Assembly: GCA_947373235.1 (NCBI GenBank) | Contig: CANBWW010000047.1 | Location: 1-7,057 of the forward strand | Source: Candidatus Altimarinota bacterium | GTDB lineage: Bacteria > Patescibacteriota > Gracilibacteria > BD1-5 > UBA2023 | Length of the DNA stretch: 7,057 nt | Direction: 5' to 3' | Shown here: in pieces, positions 1 to 6,468 of the stretch | How the letters are laid out: each line of letters begins with the position of its first letter | How positions within the stretch are numbered: position 1 is the stretch's first letter | The notes under the pieces: model-generated | What the model saw: only the letters and a program-made list of their open reading frames with translations | The model's database searches: none | Told to the model about the DNA's origin: nothing | Made by a program: the position numbers and the translations under genes

Positions 1-2
1 GT

Positions 3-107
3 AAACAGCCAGAAATTTTTCTTTCTTGAAAACGAAAACAAGGATGACACTTGAACCAGAAAAAAATCAGAGAAATTCTTTTCTGAAAACAGACTCTTTC
101 TTTATAA
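3..107 (+). CDS. Possible C-terminal tail of an upstream gene (partial)
   Basis: With TGA read as Gly, this frame is open from the window edge to a TAA at 105-107 and gives about 34 residues. The tail is rich in Lys, Arg and Gln, contains three TGA codons and ends FGKQTLSL. I do not recognise the protein. A second frame is open too (from base 1 to a TAA at 118-120), and the proS frame itself is open back to base 5, so the choice rests only on protein-like composition. If real, its stop would overlap the TATAAT at 103-108 in front of proS, which fits the tight packing seen elsewhere in the window. It could equally be non-coding leader. Confidence 0.25.
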
Positions 108-108
108 T
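94..108 (+). promoter_or_regulatory. Putative promoter -10 region of proS
   Basis: A perfect TATAAT lies at 103-108, ending 22 bases before the proS ATG. The -35 region is poor; TTCTGA at 81-86 with a 16-base spacer is the best I see. The 15 bases at 94-108 (CTCTTTCTTTATAAT) recur exactly at 3053-3067, again upstream of a gene, which supports a promoter role. No Shine-Dalgarno sequence follows it. Confidence 0.45.
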
Positions 109-130
109 TCTATCATCTAAAACATTATTT

Positions 131-1345
131 ATGCAATTTCTTTCACATATACCTTTTAAGACTCAAAAATCGATACCTTCTGGTTCTGATAATCGTGGAA
201 CATGACTTCTTCTCCAGGCTGGAATGATCCGTATGACCCTTGCAGGTGCTTACACATATACCACTCTCTGACTTCGTACCCTTAGAAAAATCGAAAATAT
301 TGTCCGAGAAGAAATGGATGCAATTGGTTCCAATGAGATATTTATGACGGCACTCTGAGCAAAAGAAAGTTGGGAAAAAACAGAACGATGGGATTCTGTC
401 GATGTACTTTTTAAGCTTCCTGCAGCTGATAATCGTGAGTACGCATTGAATCCGACCCATGAAGAAGTAGTGACTCCATAGGTTTGAGAATTTCTTCAGT
501 CGTATAAAGATCTCGAAAATTGTTCCGTCTATCAGATCCAAACAAAGTTTCGAAATGAAAAACGAGCCAAGTCAGGACTTCTTCGCGGGAGAGAATTTCT
601 TATGAAAGACATGTATTCTTTTCATCGTAATCAGGCAGATCTTGATACGTATTTTGAAGTCGTACATGGTGCTTATGATCGCATATTTGCACGTCTTGGA
701 CTGACGAATTCTACGTATTATACTTTTGCTTCTGGTGGAGATTTTTCGAAGTATAGTTATGAATTTCAAACGGAACTTTCTATCGGTGAAGATGAGATAT
801 TTCTCTGTAAAAAATGCTGACAAGCTCATAATCTCGAGATTATCGATCCAGAACATTTTTCTTGCGTTCAGTGCCAAAATACCGAATACACAAAAAAAAT
901 AGTTTCCGAAACAGCGAATATTTTTAAACTCGGTTCTCGATTTTCTGATGCTTTCTGACTCAAATATCAAGATAATGATGGTGAAACAAAAAATATTATT
1001 ATGGGATGTTACGGTATCGGTGTATCACGCTTGATGGGGGTGATCGCCGAGAAATTTGCAGATGAAAAAGGTCTGGTATGGCCCGAGTCTATCAGCCCTT
1101 ATTCTCATATCCTGATCGTTATAGGTGATCATCTGGAAGAAGCAAAAAGCCTTGCATTACAACTCGAATCAAAAGGTTTTACTGTTTTGATCGACGATCG
1201 GAATATGGGATTTGGACAAAAGGCAGGAGATGCTGATCTCTTTGGTATCACCCACCGTATTATCCTTTCGGATAAAACCATTGAGAAGTGAGGTTATGAA
1301 ATGAAAAAAAGAAGAGAAGCTGAAGGTATTTTGGTTCAGTTATAG
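131..1345 (+). CDS. proS: Prolyl-tRNA synthetase (class II), code 25, with an in-frame TAG
   Basis: Charges tRNA-Pro with proline in the cytoplasm. Read with TGA=Gly, the frame gives 404 codons. The start at 131 fits the usual N-terminus, about 25 residues before the conserved LLLQAGMIR. Motif 2 is in TKFRNEKR, followed by REFLMKDMYSFH. Motif 3 is in GCYGIGVSR, and the anticodon-binding domain occupies roughly residues 315-404. A zinc-ribbon-like pair (C226, C229, C245, C248) lies between motifs 2 and 3. At 404 codons against about 570 for E. coli, it lacks the editing insertion, like mitochondrial and alphaproteobacterial short forms. Seven TGAs (203, 269, 356, 485, 818, 956, 1289) fall at glycine positions, for example the Gly of LGLR before motif 1. 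Odd: codon 117 (479-481) is TAG where relatives usually have Leu, so the frame is formally broken although both sides are well conserved. The Pro usual in motif 1 is Thr here (IFMTAL). No Shine-Dalgarno sequence is present. The family call is near certain; whether the gene is intact is open. Confidence 0.93.
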
Positions 1346-1355
1346 AAATTATCGA

Positions 1356-1361
1356 TACTAT
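1356..1361 (+). promoter_or_regulatory. -10-like hexamer before the sanA-like gene
   Basis: TACTAT sits six bases before the ATG at 1368, where a -10 element would start transcription at about the start codon. The only -35-like hexamer, TTGGTT at 1331-1336, has a 19-base spacer. The gene may simply be co-transcribed with proS. The same hexamer precedes the next gene. Confidence 0.25.
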
Positions 1362-1367
1362 AAGAGA

Positions 1368-2006
1368 ATGAAAAAACTCCTAAAAAAACTCCCACTCATC
1401 TTGCTTCTCGGTTGACTCATGCTTATTTTACCATGGATTTTTATTTCCTGGAAAACGTCTGGTCTTTTATATCGTGATGTTGAAACCGTTCCAGCCGAGC
1501 AAGTGTGACTACTTCTGGGCACTTCACCGAGTATGGATGGAAAATCCAATCTTTTTTATGCCACTCGTATCGAAGCGACAAAACTTCTTTATGAGAAAGG
1601 GAAGATCCATCAGATTATTGTTTCTGGGGATAATTCTGATCCATCGTACAATGAGCCAGAATTTATGAAAAACTCTTTGATAAAAGCAGGGATTCCAGAA
1701 TCAGCCATTACTCTTGATTATGCAGGATTCCGCACACTTGATTCAGTTGTCCGTGCGAAGGAAGTATTTTCACAAACATGAGGGTTTATGATTATCTCTC
1801 AACCATTTCAAGTCGAGCGAGCTCTTTTTCTCGCAGAGGCCAATAACATAGAGGCTATCGGTTTTGGTACCGCGAATATAAGCTTTGAACTCGGAATGAG
1901 AACCTATATCCGTGAGATTGGTGCACGTTGGCTCGCGATTTTTGATGCGTATTTCTGAACGGAACCAGTCGTTCTTGGAAAAAAAGTGGAATTAAATAGG
2001 GAATAA
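1368..2006 (+). CDS. sanA: SanA/YdcF-type DUF218 membrane protein
   Basis: A 212-residue protein when TGA is read as Gly (TGA at 1413, 1506, 1779, 1956). Residues 1-7 are basic, and one hydrophobic segment (about 8-30) should anchor it in the membrane. The rest is a DUF218 domain with features of E. coli SanA, the vancomycin high-temperature exclusion protein: LLLGTSPSMDGK near residue 48, SGDNSDPSYNEPEFM, the almost invariant DYAGFRTLDSVVR, and ISQPFQVERALFLA. SanA proteins are linked to envelope barrier function, but their biochemical activity is not established. The start at 1368 gives the positively charged end and the membrane segment; later ATGs would lose them. The gene begins 22 bases after the proS stop and may share its transcript. 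No Shine-Dalgarno sequence is evident. Four of 18 glycines are TGA. Family assignment is firm; the cellular role in this organism is inferred. Confidence 0.9.
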
Positions 2007-2007
2007 T

Positions 2008-2036
2008 TTGGAAAAAAGGAAGAAATATATTACTAT
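2008..2036 (+). promoter_or_regulatory. Putative promoter of the unknown 317-residue gene
   Basis: TTGGAA (2008-2013), a 17-base spacer and TACTAT (2031-2036) fall eight bases before the ATG at 2045, so transcription would begin at about the start codon. An AAGGA at 2016-2020 lies 24 bases from that ATG, too far to act as a normal ribosome binding site. Each hexamer matches the sigma-70 consensus at four of six positions, which is not strong in AT-rich DNA. Confidence 0.35.
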
Positions 2037-2044
2037 GAGTTTAT

Positions 2045-2998
2045 ATGCAAAAACTCGATGTTGAAACAAATAAAGACCGTATATTACTCGCTCAATGAAA
2101 TCGAGCAAATTTATCGTCGGGGAAACTCCAAGATATAAGCCGCCAATTCCATGCAATAGCATGAACTCATAAGCTCGATGAAACTGAGATCGGAATTTTG
2201 ACAACATGAAGCGATGGAAGACATGAAAATAAGCCACATCCATGACTTGAATCTAATGTTGAACTGACATTTATAGGTGAAAAGCCCCGTACACATAATG
2301 TGGCTGATATTATCAGAGAGAGTTTTTCACATATTCTTGATGGTGATGATTTTAAAAATCCACAAGAGGATAGTATTATTTGTTATAATAATGATTCTCA
2401 TCTCGTATTTCCGACGAGAATTTGGGATGCCCAAGAACTTCTTTGAAATCATTTATCATGACTAAAACGGCAAGTTTCAGAAGAGATTATAGCCTCCCCA
2501 AAGAGTCATATAAAAAATATGGATGATCGACTTCGTTCATATAAAAAATCTATGAAAACGGGGAAGCAGACGTTTCATGGTATCGAAAATACATTGATAG
2601 ATATGGAAAATGGAATTATTAGTTTTAATCCGCGGGAGAATATTTTGAGTATAAAAACATGACCACTTCGTGTTATGCAGTATACCCTCGCTCTTGCACT
2701 AATGAGGAGAATTCGTGATACGAAGCTCCATCCTCCATTTATGGATACATTACCAACCAATATTGTGGAACGTTTTTGATATATTCTTGATAATAATCTT
2801 ACAAAATTTAATCCAGATGAAATCGCAAATTTGCAGTATATCTATGCTTTCTTTCTCTGATTATATCATGAAATGCAGTATAAATATACCATATACAATG
2901 ATACCAAATTTGAAATAGATAAGGATATCATGAAAGATATTAGTTCCATGCTTGATATTATTCAAAATACTTTTTTACCAGATAAATTTTATAAGTAA
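2045..2998 (+). CDS. Unknown protein with a nucleotidyltransferase-like GSDGR motif
   Basis: A 317-residue protein when TGA is read as Gly; nine TGAs interrupt it in the standard code (2096, 2162, 2207, 2243, 2444, 2459, 2660, 2777, 2858), and it ends with TAA. I do not recognise a named family. Residues 50-74 (GILTTGSDGRHE then ESNVELTFI) resemble the start of a DNA polymerase beta-type nucleotidyltransferase fold, as in GlnD or DUF294 proteins, where a GS motif precedes an Asp-x-Asp metal site. Here the acidic pair would be N71 and E73 with longer spacing, so the site is either divergent or dead. Residues 200-225 (LSIKTGPLRVMQYTLALAL) and the helical C-terminus (about 236-285) loosely recall the helical part of those proteins. 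There is no signal peptide or clear membrane segment, so it is probably cytoplasmic. It starts 38 bases after the sanA-like gene. Coding status is well supported by the long frame; the function is a guess. Confidence 0.8.
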
Positions 2999-3039
2999 AT
3001 ATTTGCCTTTTTCTTAGTAAAATAGATCATCTTTTATTC

Positions 3040-3067
3040 TTGCATTCACTTTCTCTTTCTTTATAAT
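3040..3067 (+). promoter_or_regulatory. Putative sigma-70 promoter for the m5U methyltransferase gene
   Basis: TTGCAT (3040-3045), 16 bases, then a perfect TATAAT (3062-3067). Transcription would begin near 3074, leaving a leader of about 41 bases before the ATG at 3115. The last 15 bases repeat exactly those at 94-108 before proS. The -10 overlaps the left arm of the hairpin at 3065-3087. Confidence 0.55.
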
Positions 3068-3090
3068 CCTCGAAATATTCGGGGATTTTT
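3065..3090 (+). terminator. Probable intrinsic terminator after the unknown gene
   Basis: AATCCTCGAA (3065-3074) pairs with TTCGGGGATT (3078-3087), ten base pairs including one G-U, across a three-base loop. The T run extends to 3090. It lies 66 bases after the TAA at 2996-2998. A transcript begun from the overlapping promoter would start too late to form the hairpin, so it should stop only read-through RNA. Confidence 0.55.
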
Positions 3091-3114
3091 CCTGAAAATA
3101 CTTTATCAAAAACC

Positions 3115-4536
3115 ATGTCTAAAAACGAAATTCTTACGGGTATCACGATCGAAAAACTTATCTTTGGTGGAAAATGACTCGCAACCGCGTCTGATGGAAA
3201 AAAAATCATCATCACGGGAGGATGTATTCCGTGAAGTGTGGTGGATTTGCGCGTTCTGAAAGCAAAAAAATCTCACTATGAAGCACAAGAGCTTCGTGTG
3301 GTAAAAAAATCTCCACTCGAAGTTCCACTTCCTGAAGGATTCCAGATGTACGGAGGTGCGAAGTGGCTCACGATCGGATATCAGGATCAACTCAAAATCA
3401 AATCTGAACAAGTTTCCGAGGCATTTCATCATCTTTCGAATTATACCGTCAAAACTATTTTTCATCCAATTATCGCTTCTCCGGAGATCTATGGCTACAG
3501 AAATAAAGTAGAGTTTTCTTGGGGGAAATATATTTCTGCAAAAGAGGAAATCCATGATGAATTTCGTTTTGGATTTCATGCACAAGGTCAGTTTGATCGG
3601 ATTATCGATTGCACTTATTGTGCTCTTGCAGATAAAGAAACCAATGATATTTTTCATATGGTGGATCAGTTTTCTCGAGCGTCTGATTTTTCCACATATG
3701 ATCCAAAGACGGGGATTGGATTTTGGCGACATTTTGTAGTTCGTAAGGCGACTTCATCGAATGAAACGATGCTCATATTTTCTGTGAATACCACTTATAC
3801 TCATGAAGTAAAGTTATTTTTTACAGAAATGGTTCAAAAATTGACCGAAAAATTTGCAGACATATCTTCGATCTATTTGCTCGAAAATACCGGAAAGGCT
3901 GATATTGTGACTGGAAATCCAGTGCTTCTTTTTGGGAAACCAGCGATTACCTCAACCCTTCTTGGTCTTTCATTCGAGATTCAACCGAAGTCATTTTTTC
4001 AGGTGAATACGCTCGGTGCCGAGAAACTCTATACAGAAGCGATTTCTTTTATCAAAAATAAATGAGGAATCCTTCTCGATCTCTATGCTGGAACCGGAAC
4101 GATCGGGATTCTTCTTTCGAAATATTTTGAGAAAGTATATTCCGTTGAGCTTATCGAATCTGCGAGTCGTGATGGTGAAAAAAATGCCTTTAAGAACGAT
4201 GTGAAAAATATTGATTTTGTCTGTGGAAAGGCAGAGGTTTTTGCAAAAGACTTTCTCGAAAAAGGTGGAAAGGCAGATACGATCGTGGTTGATCCACCTC
4301 GTGATGGGATGCATCCATCGACAATCCCTGCACTTCTTTCCTTTGGTGCACGAGAGATCATCTATGTTTCTTGTAATCCAGCGACACTGGCTCGTGATCT
4401 CGAGGTATTGGTCGGGAAAACTCGCGATGAAAAAACAGAAAAACTTCCAAAATACAGTATTACCGATGTTACTCCCGTCGATATGTTTCCGCATACACAC
4501 CATATAGAAACCGTGGTAAGACTCGCACTTGCATAA
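3115..4536 (+). CDS. TrmA/RlmD-family (uracil-5)-methyltransferase
   Basis: A 473-residue protein that should transfer a methyl group from S-adenosylmethionine to C5 of a uridine in 23S rRNA or tRNA. Domains in order: an N-terminal TRAM RNA-binding domain (about 5-62), a central domain with the conserved YRNKVEFS (128-135), and a Rossmann methyltransferase domain from about 317. Visible motifs are the AdoMet loop LLDLYAGTGTIG (320-331), VVDPPRDG with D393, the nucleophile C420 in VSCNPATLARDL, and the general base E465 in HHIETVVRL. TGA encodes Gly21 and Gly40 in TRAM (KGLA, IPGS) and Gly317 just before the AdoMet loop. The start at 3115 gives a complete TRAM domain; a start at 3238 would remove most of it. 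Odd: the CGGC of Fe-S members such as RlmD is Y79-G-G-A82 here, although C166 and C169 remain, so a [4Fe-4S] cluster is unlikely. Substrate (U747, U1939 or tRNA U54) cannot be told from the sequence, so I give no symbol. Confidence 0.93.
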
Positions 4537-4538
4537 TA

Positions 4539-4576
4539 AAAACCCGAACAGAATATGTTCGGGTTTTAAGTTTTTT
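4539..4576. terminator. Strong intrinsic terminator, probably bidirectional
   Basis: AAAACCCGAACA (4539-4550) pairs perfectly over 12 bases with TGTTCGGGTTTT (4556-4567) across a five-base loop. The plus strand continues with a T run at 4571-4576. On the minus strand the A-rich left arm gives a T run as well. It lies between two convergent genes, right after the methyltransferase stop and about 50 bases beyond the lipoprotein stop, so it can serve both. Confidence 0.88.
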
Positions 4577-4624
4577 CTCCTAGCACCACAAAACCTCGGG
4601 TAGAGGGGATGACAGGGAGAGGGT

Positions 4625-5128
4625 TTATTGAGACTTCATTTTTTTTAACTCTTCCAACAGAGCTTCTTGGTTCGCAAGCATTTGTTGGTTTTGTTTCAGG
4701 ATTTCGATCGTTACATCGTTTTGAGATGCGGCTTTCGGAGTGATGCTAATTTCTTTGGATTGTTCAGGTGGAGTCGAAACCCCATTAACTGCTTCAATAC
4801 CTGTCAGAAATATATTATCAGAATCAGAACGGCAAAAAGTGAATCCTTCCTTTTGATAAGAGAGTTTCACTTCTTGTTGATTTTCCATTGCTTGTTGCAC
4901 TTTTTTCGCAAGTTCATCATTTTCGATGGTAAAATGAAATTCACCCCCGACAACGCCAGAACCATTGTTTATACCACCACGTTGGCTTATGCCTTCCCAT
5001 GTTTGGCAGATAATGCCAGTTTTCTGCAGACGGGTAATGGCTCCGATTTTTTCTCCACGACCCATATCCCAGCATCCAGTAAGCATAATGCTTAGTGAAG
5101 TTAAAAGCAAAAACATACGAATTTTCAT
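4625..5128 (-). CDS. Uncharacterised lipoprotein with a C-terminal coiled coil
   Basis: A 167-residue secreted lipoprotein on the minus strand, ending with TAA. Residues 1-18 form a signal peptide (Lys/Arg start, then a hydrophobic core) and LTGC (16-19) is a lipobox, so C19 should be lipidated and the protein held outside the cytoplasmic membrane. Residues about 31-118 (KTGIICQTWEG, GGEFHFTIENDELAKKVQQA, CRSDSDNIFLTGIEAVN) resemble small bacterial proteins of unknown function that I recall with a similar TWEG and VxxxL pattern; this is memory, not a search. After a linker, residues about 140-165 are rich in Gln, Leu, Glu and Lys and look like a coiled coil. Odd for this window: none of its 15 glycines is TGA, three are the otherwise rare GGC, CTG leucines are common, and a consensus AAGGAG lies eight bases before the ATG. 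This fits recent acquisition from an organism with the standard code, but pepP has almost no TGA either. Confidence 0.88.
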   Translation of the reverse strand: MKIRMFLLLTSLSIMLTGCWDMGRGEKIGAITRLQKTGIICQTWEGISQRGGINNGSGVVGGEFHFTIENDELAKKVQQAMENQQEVKLSYQKEGFTFCRSDSDNIFLTGIEAVNGVSTPPEQSKEISITPKAASQNDVTIEILKQNQQMLANQEALLEELKKMKSQ

Positions 5129-5136
5129 TGAAAATT

Positions 5137-5142
5137 CTCCTT
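5137..5142 (-). promoter_or_regulatory. Consensus Shine-Dalgarno site of the lipoprotein gene
   Basis: AAGGAG on the minus strand, eight bases before the ATG (5126-5128). It fixes the start codon and is the only textbook ribosome binding site in the window; the other genes lack one. Confidence 0.8.
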
Positions 5143-5177
5143 AGAAATGTTAAAGTTCAAAAATAACCCATCAAACT

Positions 5178-5191
5178 TGTTTTTACAAGAG
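5178..5191. repeat. Small inverted repeat in the lipoprotein leader
   Basis: CTTGT-TTTT-ACAAG is a perfect five-base-pair hairpin with a four-base loop. TTACAAG (5185-5191) can instead pair with CTTGTAA at 5219-5225, so two mutually exclusive folds are possible in the predicted leader RNA of the lipoprotein gene. No known riboswitch is recognisable, and the stems are short and AT-rich. Confidence 0.3.
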
Positions 5192-5235
5192 AACAAAAAT
5201 TCGTTGTCCCTTGATTTACTTGTAAGATTGACTGT

Positions 5236-5263
5236 ATTATATTACTTATTGAATATAATCAAA
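5236..5263 (-). promoter_or_regulatory. Putative promoter of the lipoprotein gene
   Basis: On the minus strand, TTTGAT (5263-5258), a 16-base spacer and a perfect TATAAT (5241-5236). Transcription from about 5229 would give a leader of roughly 100 bases. A perfect TTGACA also lies at 5285-5280 on the minus strand, but the hexamer at 19 bases (GATTAT) is a poor -10. Which is used cannot be decided here. The rest of the 194-base divergent spacer is AT-rich with no further gene. Confidence 0.4.
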
Positions 5264-5288
5264 ATTATTTTATATTTTTTGTCAATAT

Positions 5289-5316
5289 TTGCATTTTTCT
5301 GAAATATGCATACTCT
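5289..5316 (+). promoter_or_regulatory. Putative promoter of the M24 peptidase gene, leaderless geometry
   Basis: TTGCAT (5289-5294), 16 bases, then TACTCT (5311-5316), six bases before the ATG. The -35 and spacer match those before the methyltransferase gene. The -10 is weak (three of six). A start site six or seven bases downstream would fall on the ATG, so the mRNA would have no leader. Confidence 0.38.
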
Positions 5317-5322
5317 ACATAT

Positions 5323-6423
5323 ATGTCAAACCTCTCCAGATTTCTCTCAAAAATTCCTGAAAATTCTTTCATCAAAATAGAGGGAAACACTCTCCAGATT
5401 CGCAATGGCGATGTCCATTATCCTTTTCGTCAAAGCTCTGATTTTCTCTACCTGACAGGACTATCTGTTCCGGATATGATACTTACGATCTATAAGAAAC
5501 ATATGATTCTTTGGCGAGATGCTGTCGATGAGTTCGATACTATTTGGGGAAGTGATAAAATCTCTGATGAGGCTATCATCCAGATTTCTAATATTTCTGA
5601 TATTCGAGAGAAGAATGATCTTGCTAAATATATGGAAAAAATCGGAACATTGGAAATATTTGACGCCAGTGAAATCCTCATCCAGATGCGACTCTATAAA
5701 ACTCCCGATGAGATCGAAAAAATCAGAAAAGCCATCGCGATTACCGATCGAGCATTTCGAAATATCGAATCAAAAATCCTTCCAGGAATGTATGAATATG
5801 AAGTAGAAGCACTTTTTGCTTATGAATTTCGAAAATCAGGTGTGACTGAAGCATATCCGACGATCGTCGCTAGTGGAAAAAATGCCTGTACCCTTCACTA
5901 TACCAAGCATCATTCACAGATTCAGAAAGATGATTTTTTGCTCATCGATGCAGGCTGCGAATATGAGTGATATGCTTCAGACTGGACACGGACTTTTCTG
6001 ATCGGAGATATTTCTCCACGAAAGCAATCGATCTTAGAAAGTGTTGAACGAGTGAAAGCTTTTGCAGAAAGTATGTTGAAGCCAGGGATTCAGAAAAGTG
6101 ACTATGAAAAACAAGTTCGACAGTCGATGATCGTCGAACTTGAAAAACTCGGATTGATCCATTCCAATATTTCGGATATAGAGAAAATAGAAAAATCTCG
6201 CATATATTATCCCCATTCGACTTCTCACTTTCTCGGGCTCGATGTGCACGATGTGGGTCCACGTGATATCCAGATCGATATCGGTATGGTTTTGACGATC
6301 GAACCGGGGATTTATATTCCTGAAGAGGGTATTGGAGTGCGTCTCGAAGATGATTATCTCGTCACTGAAAGTGGATGTGAGAAACTCCTTCCCTATGAAA
6401 ACGAAAAAACCTTTGCAAAATAG
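5323..6423 (+). CDS. pepP: Xaa-Pro aminopeptidase (M24, PepP-like)
   Basis: A 366-residue metallopeptidase that should remove N-terminal residues preceding proline, probably in peptide recycling in the cytoplasm; it has no signal peptide. The N-terminal AMP_N domain (about 1-125) contains YPFRQSSDFLYLTGL, typical of PepP, and is shorter than that of the 441-residue E. coli enzyme. The catalytic pita-bread domain (about 130-360) has all five metal ligands: D209 in LLIDAGCEYEG, D220 in SDWTRTF, H302 in HSTSHFLGL, E327 in TIEPGIYI and E342 in GVRLEDD. H298 and H309 correspond to the other active-site histidines. The only TGA (5968-5970) encodes Gly216 between D209 and D220; in the standard code the gene would break within its active site. 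It stops with TAG. It is divergent from the lipoprotein gene and has no Shine-Dalgarno sequence. Confidence 0.95.
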
Positions 6424-6441
6424 TCCCTTTTTTCATACAAT
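6413..6441 (+). promoter_or_regulatory. Putative promoter of the YtxH-like gene
   Basis: TTGCAA (6413-6418), a 17-base spacer and TACAAT (6436-6441). The -35 lies inside the last codons of the peptidase gene. Transcription from about 6448 gives a leader of about 20 bases with no Shine-Dalgarno sequence before the ATG at 6469. This is the best-formed promoter in the window by hexamer match and spacing. Confidence 0.55.
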
Positions 6442-6468
6442 GATGACGTAATTTTTAACTTTTTTCTT

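Noticed and set aside
44..130. Upstream ATG at 44 in the proS frame as the start
   Set aside because: It would add 29 residues with no counterpart in ProRS. The ATG at 131 matches the family N-terminus.
2035..2073. ATG at 2035 as the start of the unknown gene
   Set aside because: It is in another frame and reaches a TAA after about a dozen codons even with TGA=Gly. The ATG at 2045 opens the 317-residue frame.
3106..3732. A 208-residue open frame on the minus strand
   Set aside because: It is the antisense shadow of the methyltransferase gene; the plus strand carries clear conserved motifs and the minus product resembles nothing.
3991..4503. A 170-residue minus-strand open frame
   Set aside because: It is antisense to the catalytic domain of the methyltransferase, whose AdoMet loop, C420 and E465 lie on the plus strand.
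4667..5095. A 142-residue plus-strand open frame opposite the lipoprotein gene
   Set aside because: The minus strand has a signal peptide, a lipobox and a good ribosome binding site. The plus-strand product has neither a recognisable motif nor a ribosome binding site.
131..6423. TGA as tryptophan (mycoplasma code 4), selenocysteine, or genuine stops in pseudogenes
   Set aside because: The sites align with conserved glycines, Trp is written TGG at motif positions (SWEKTERWD in ProRS), there are too many sites for selenocysteine, and the frames are otherwise intact.
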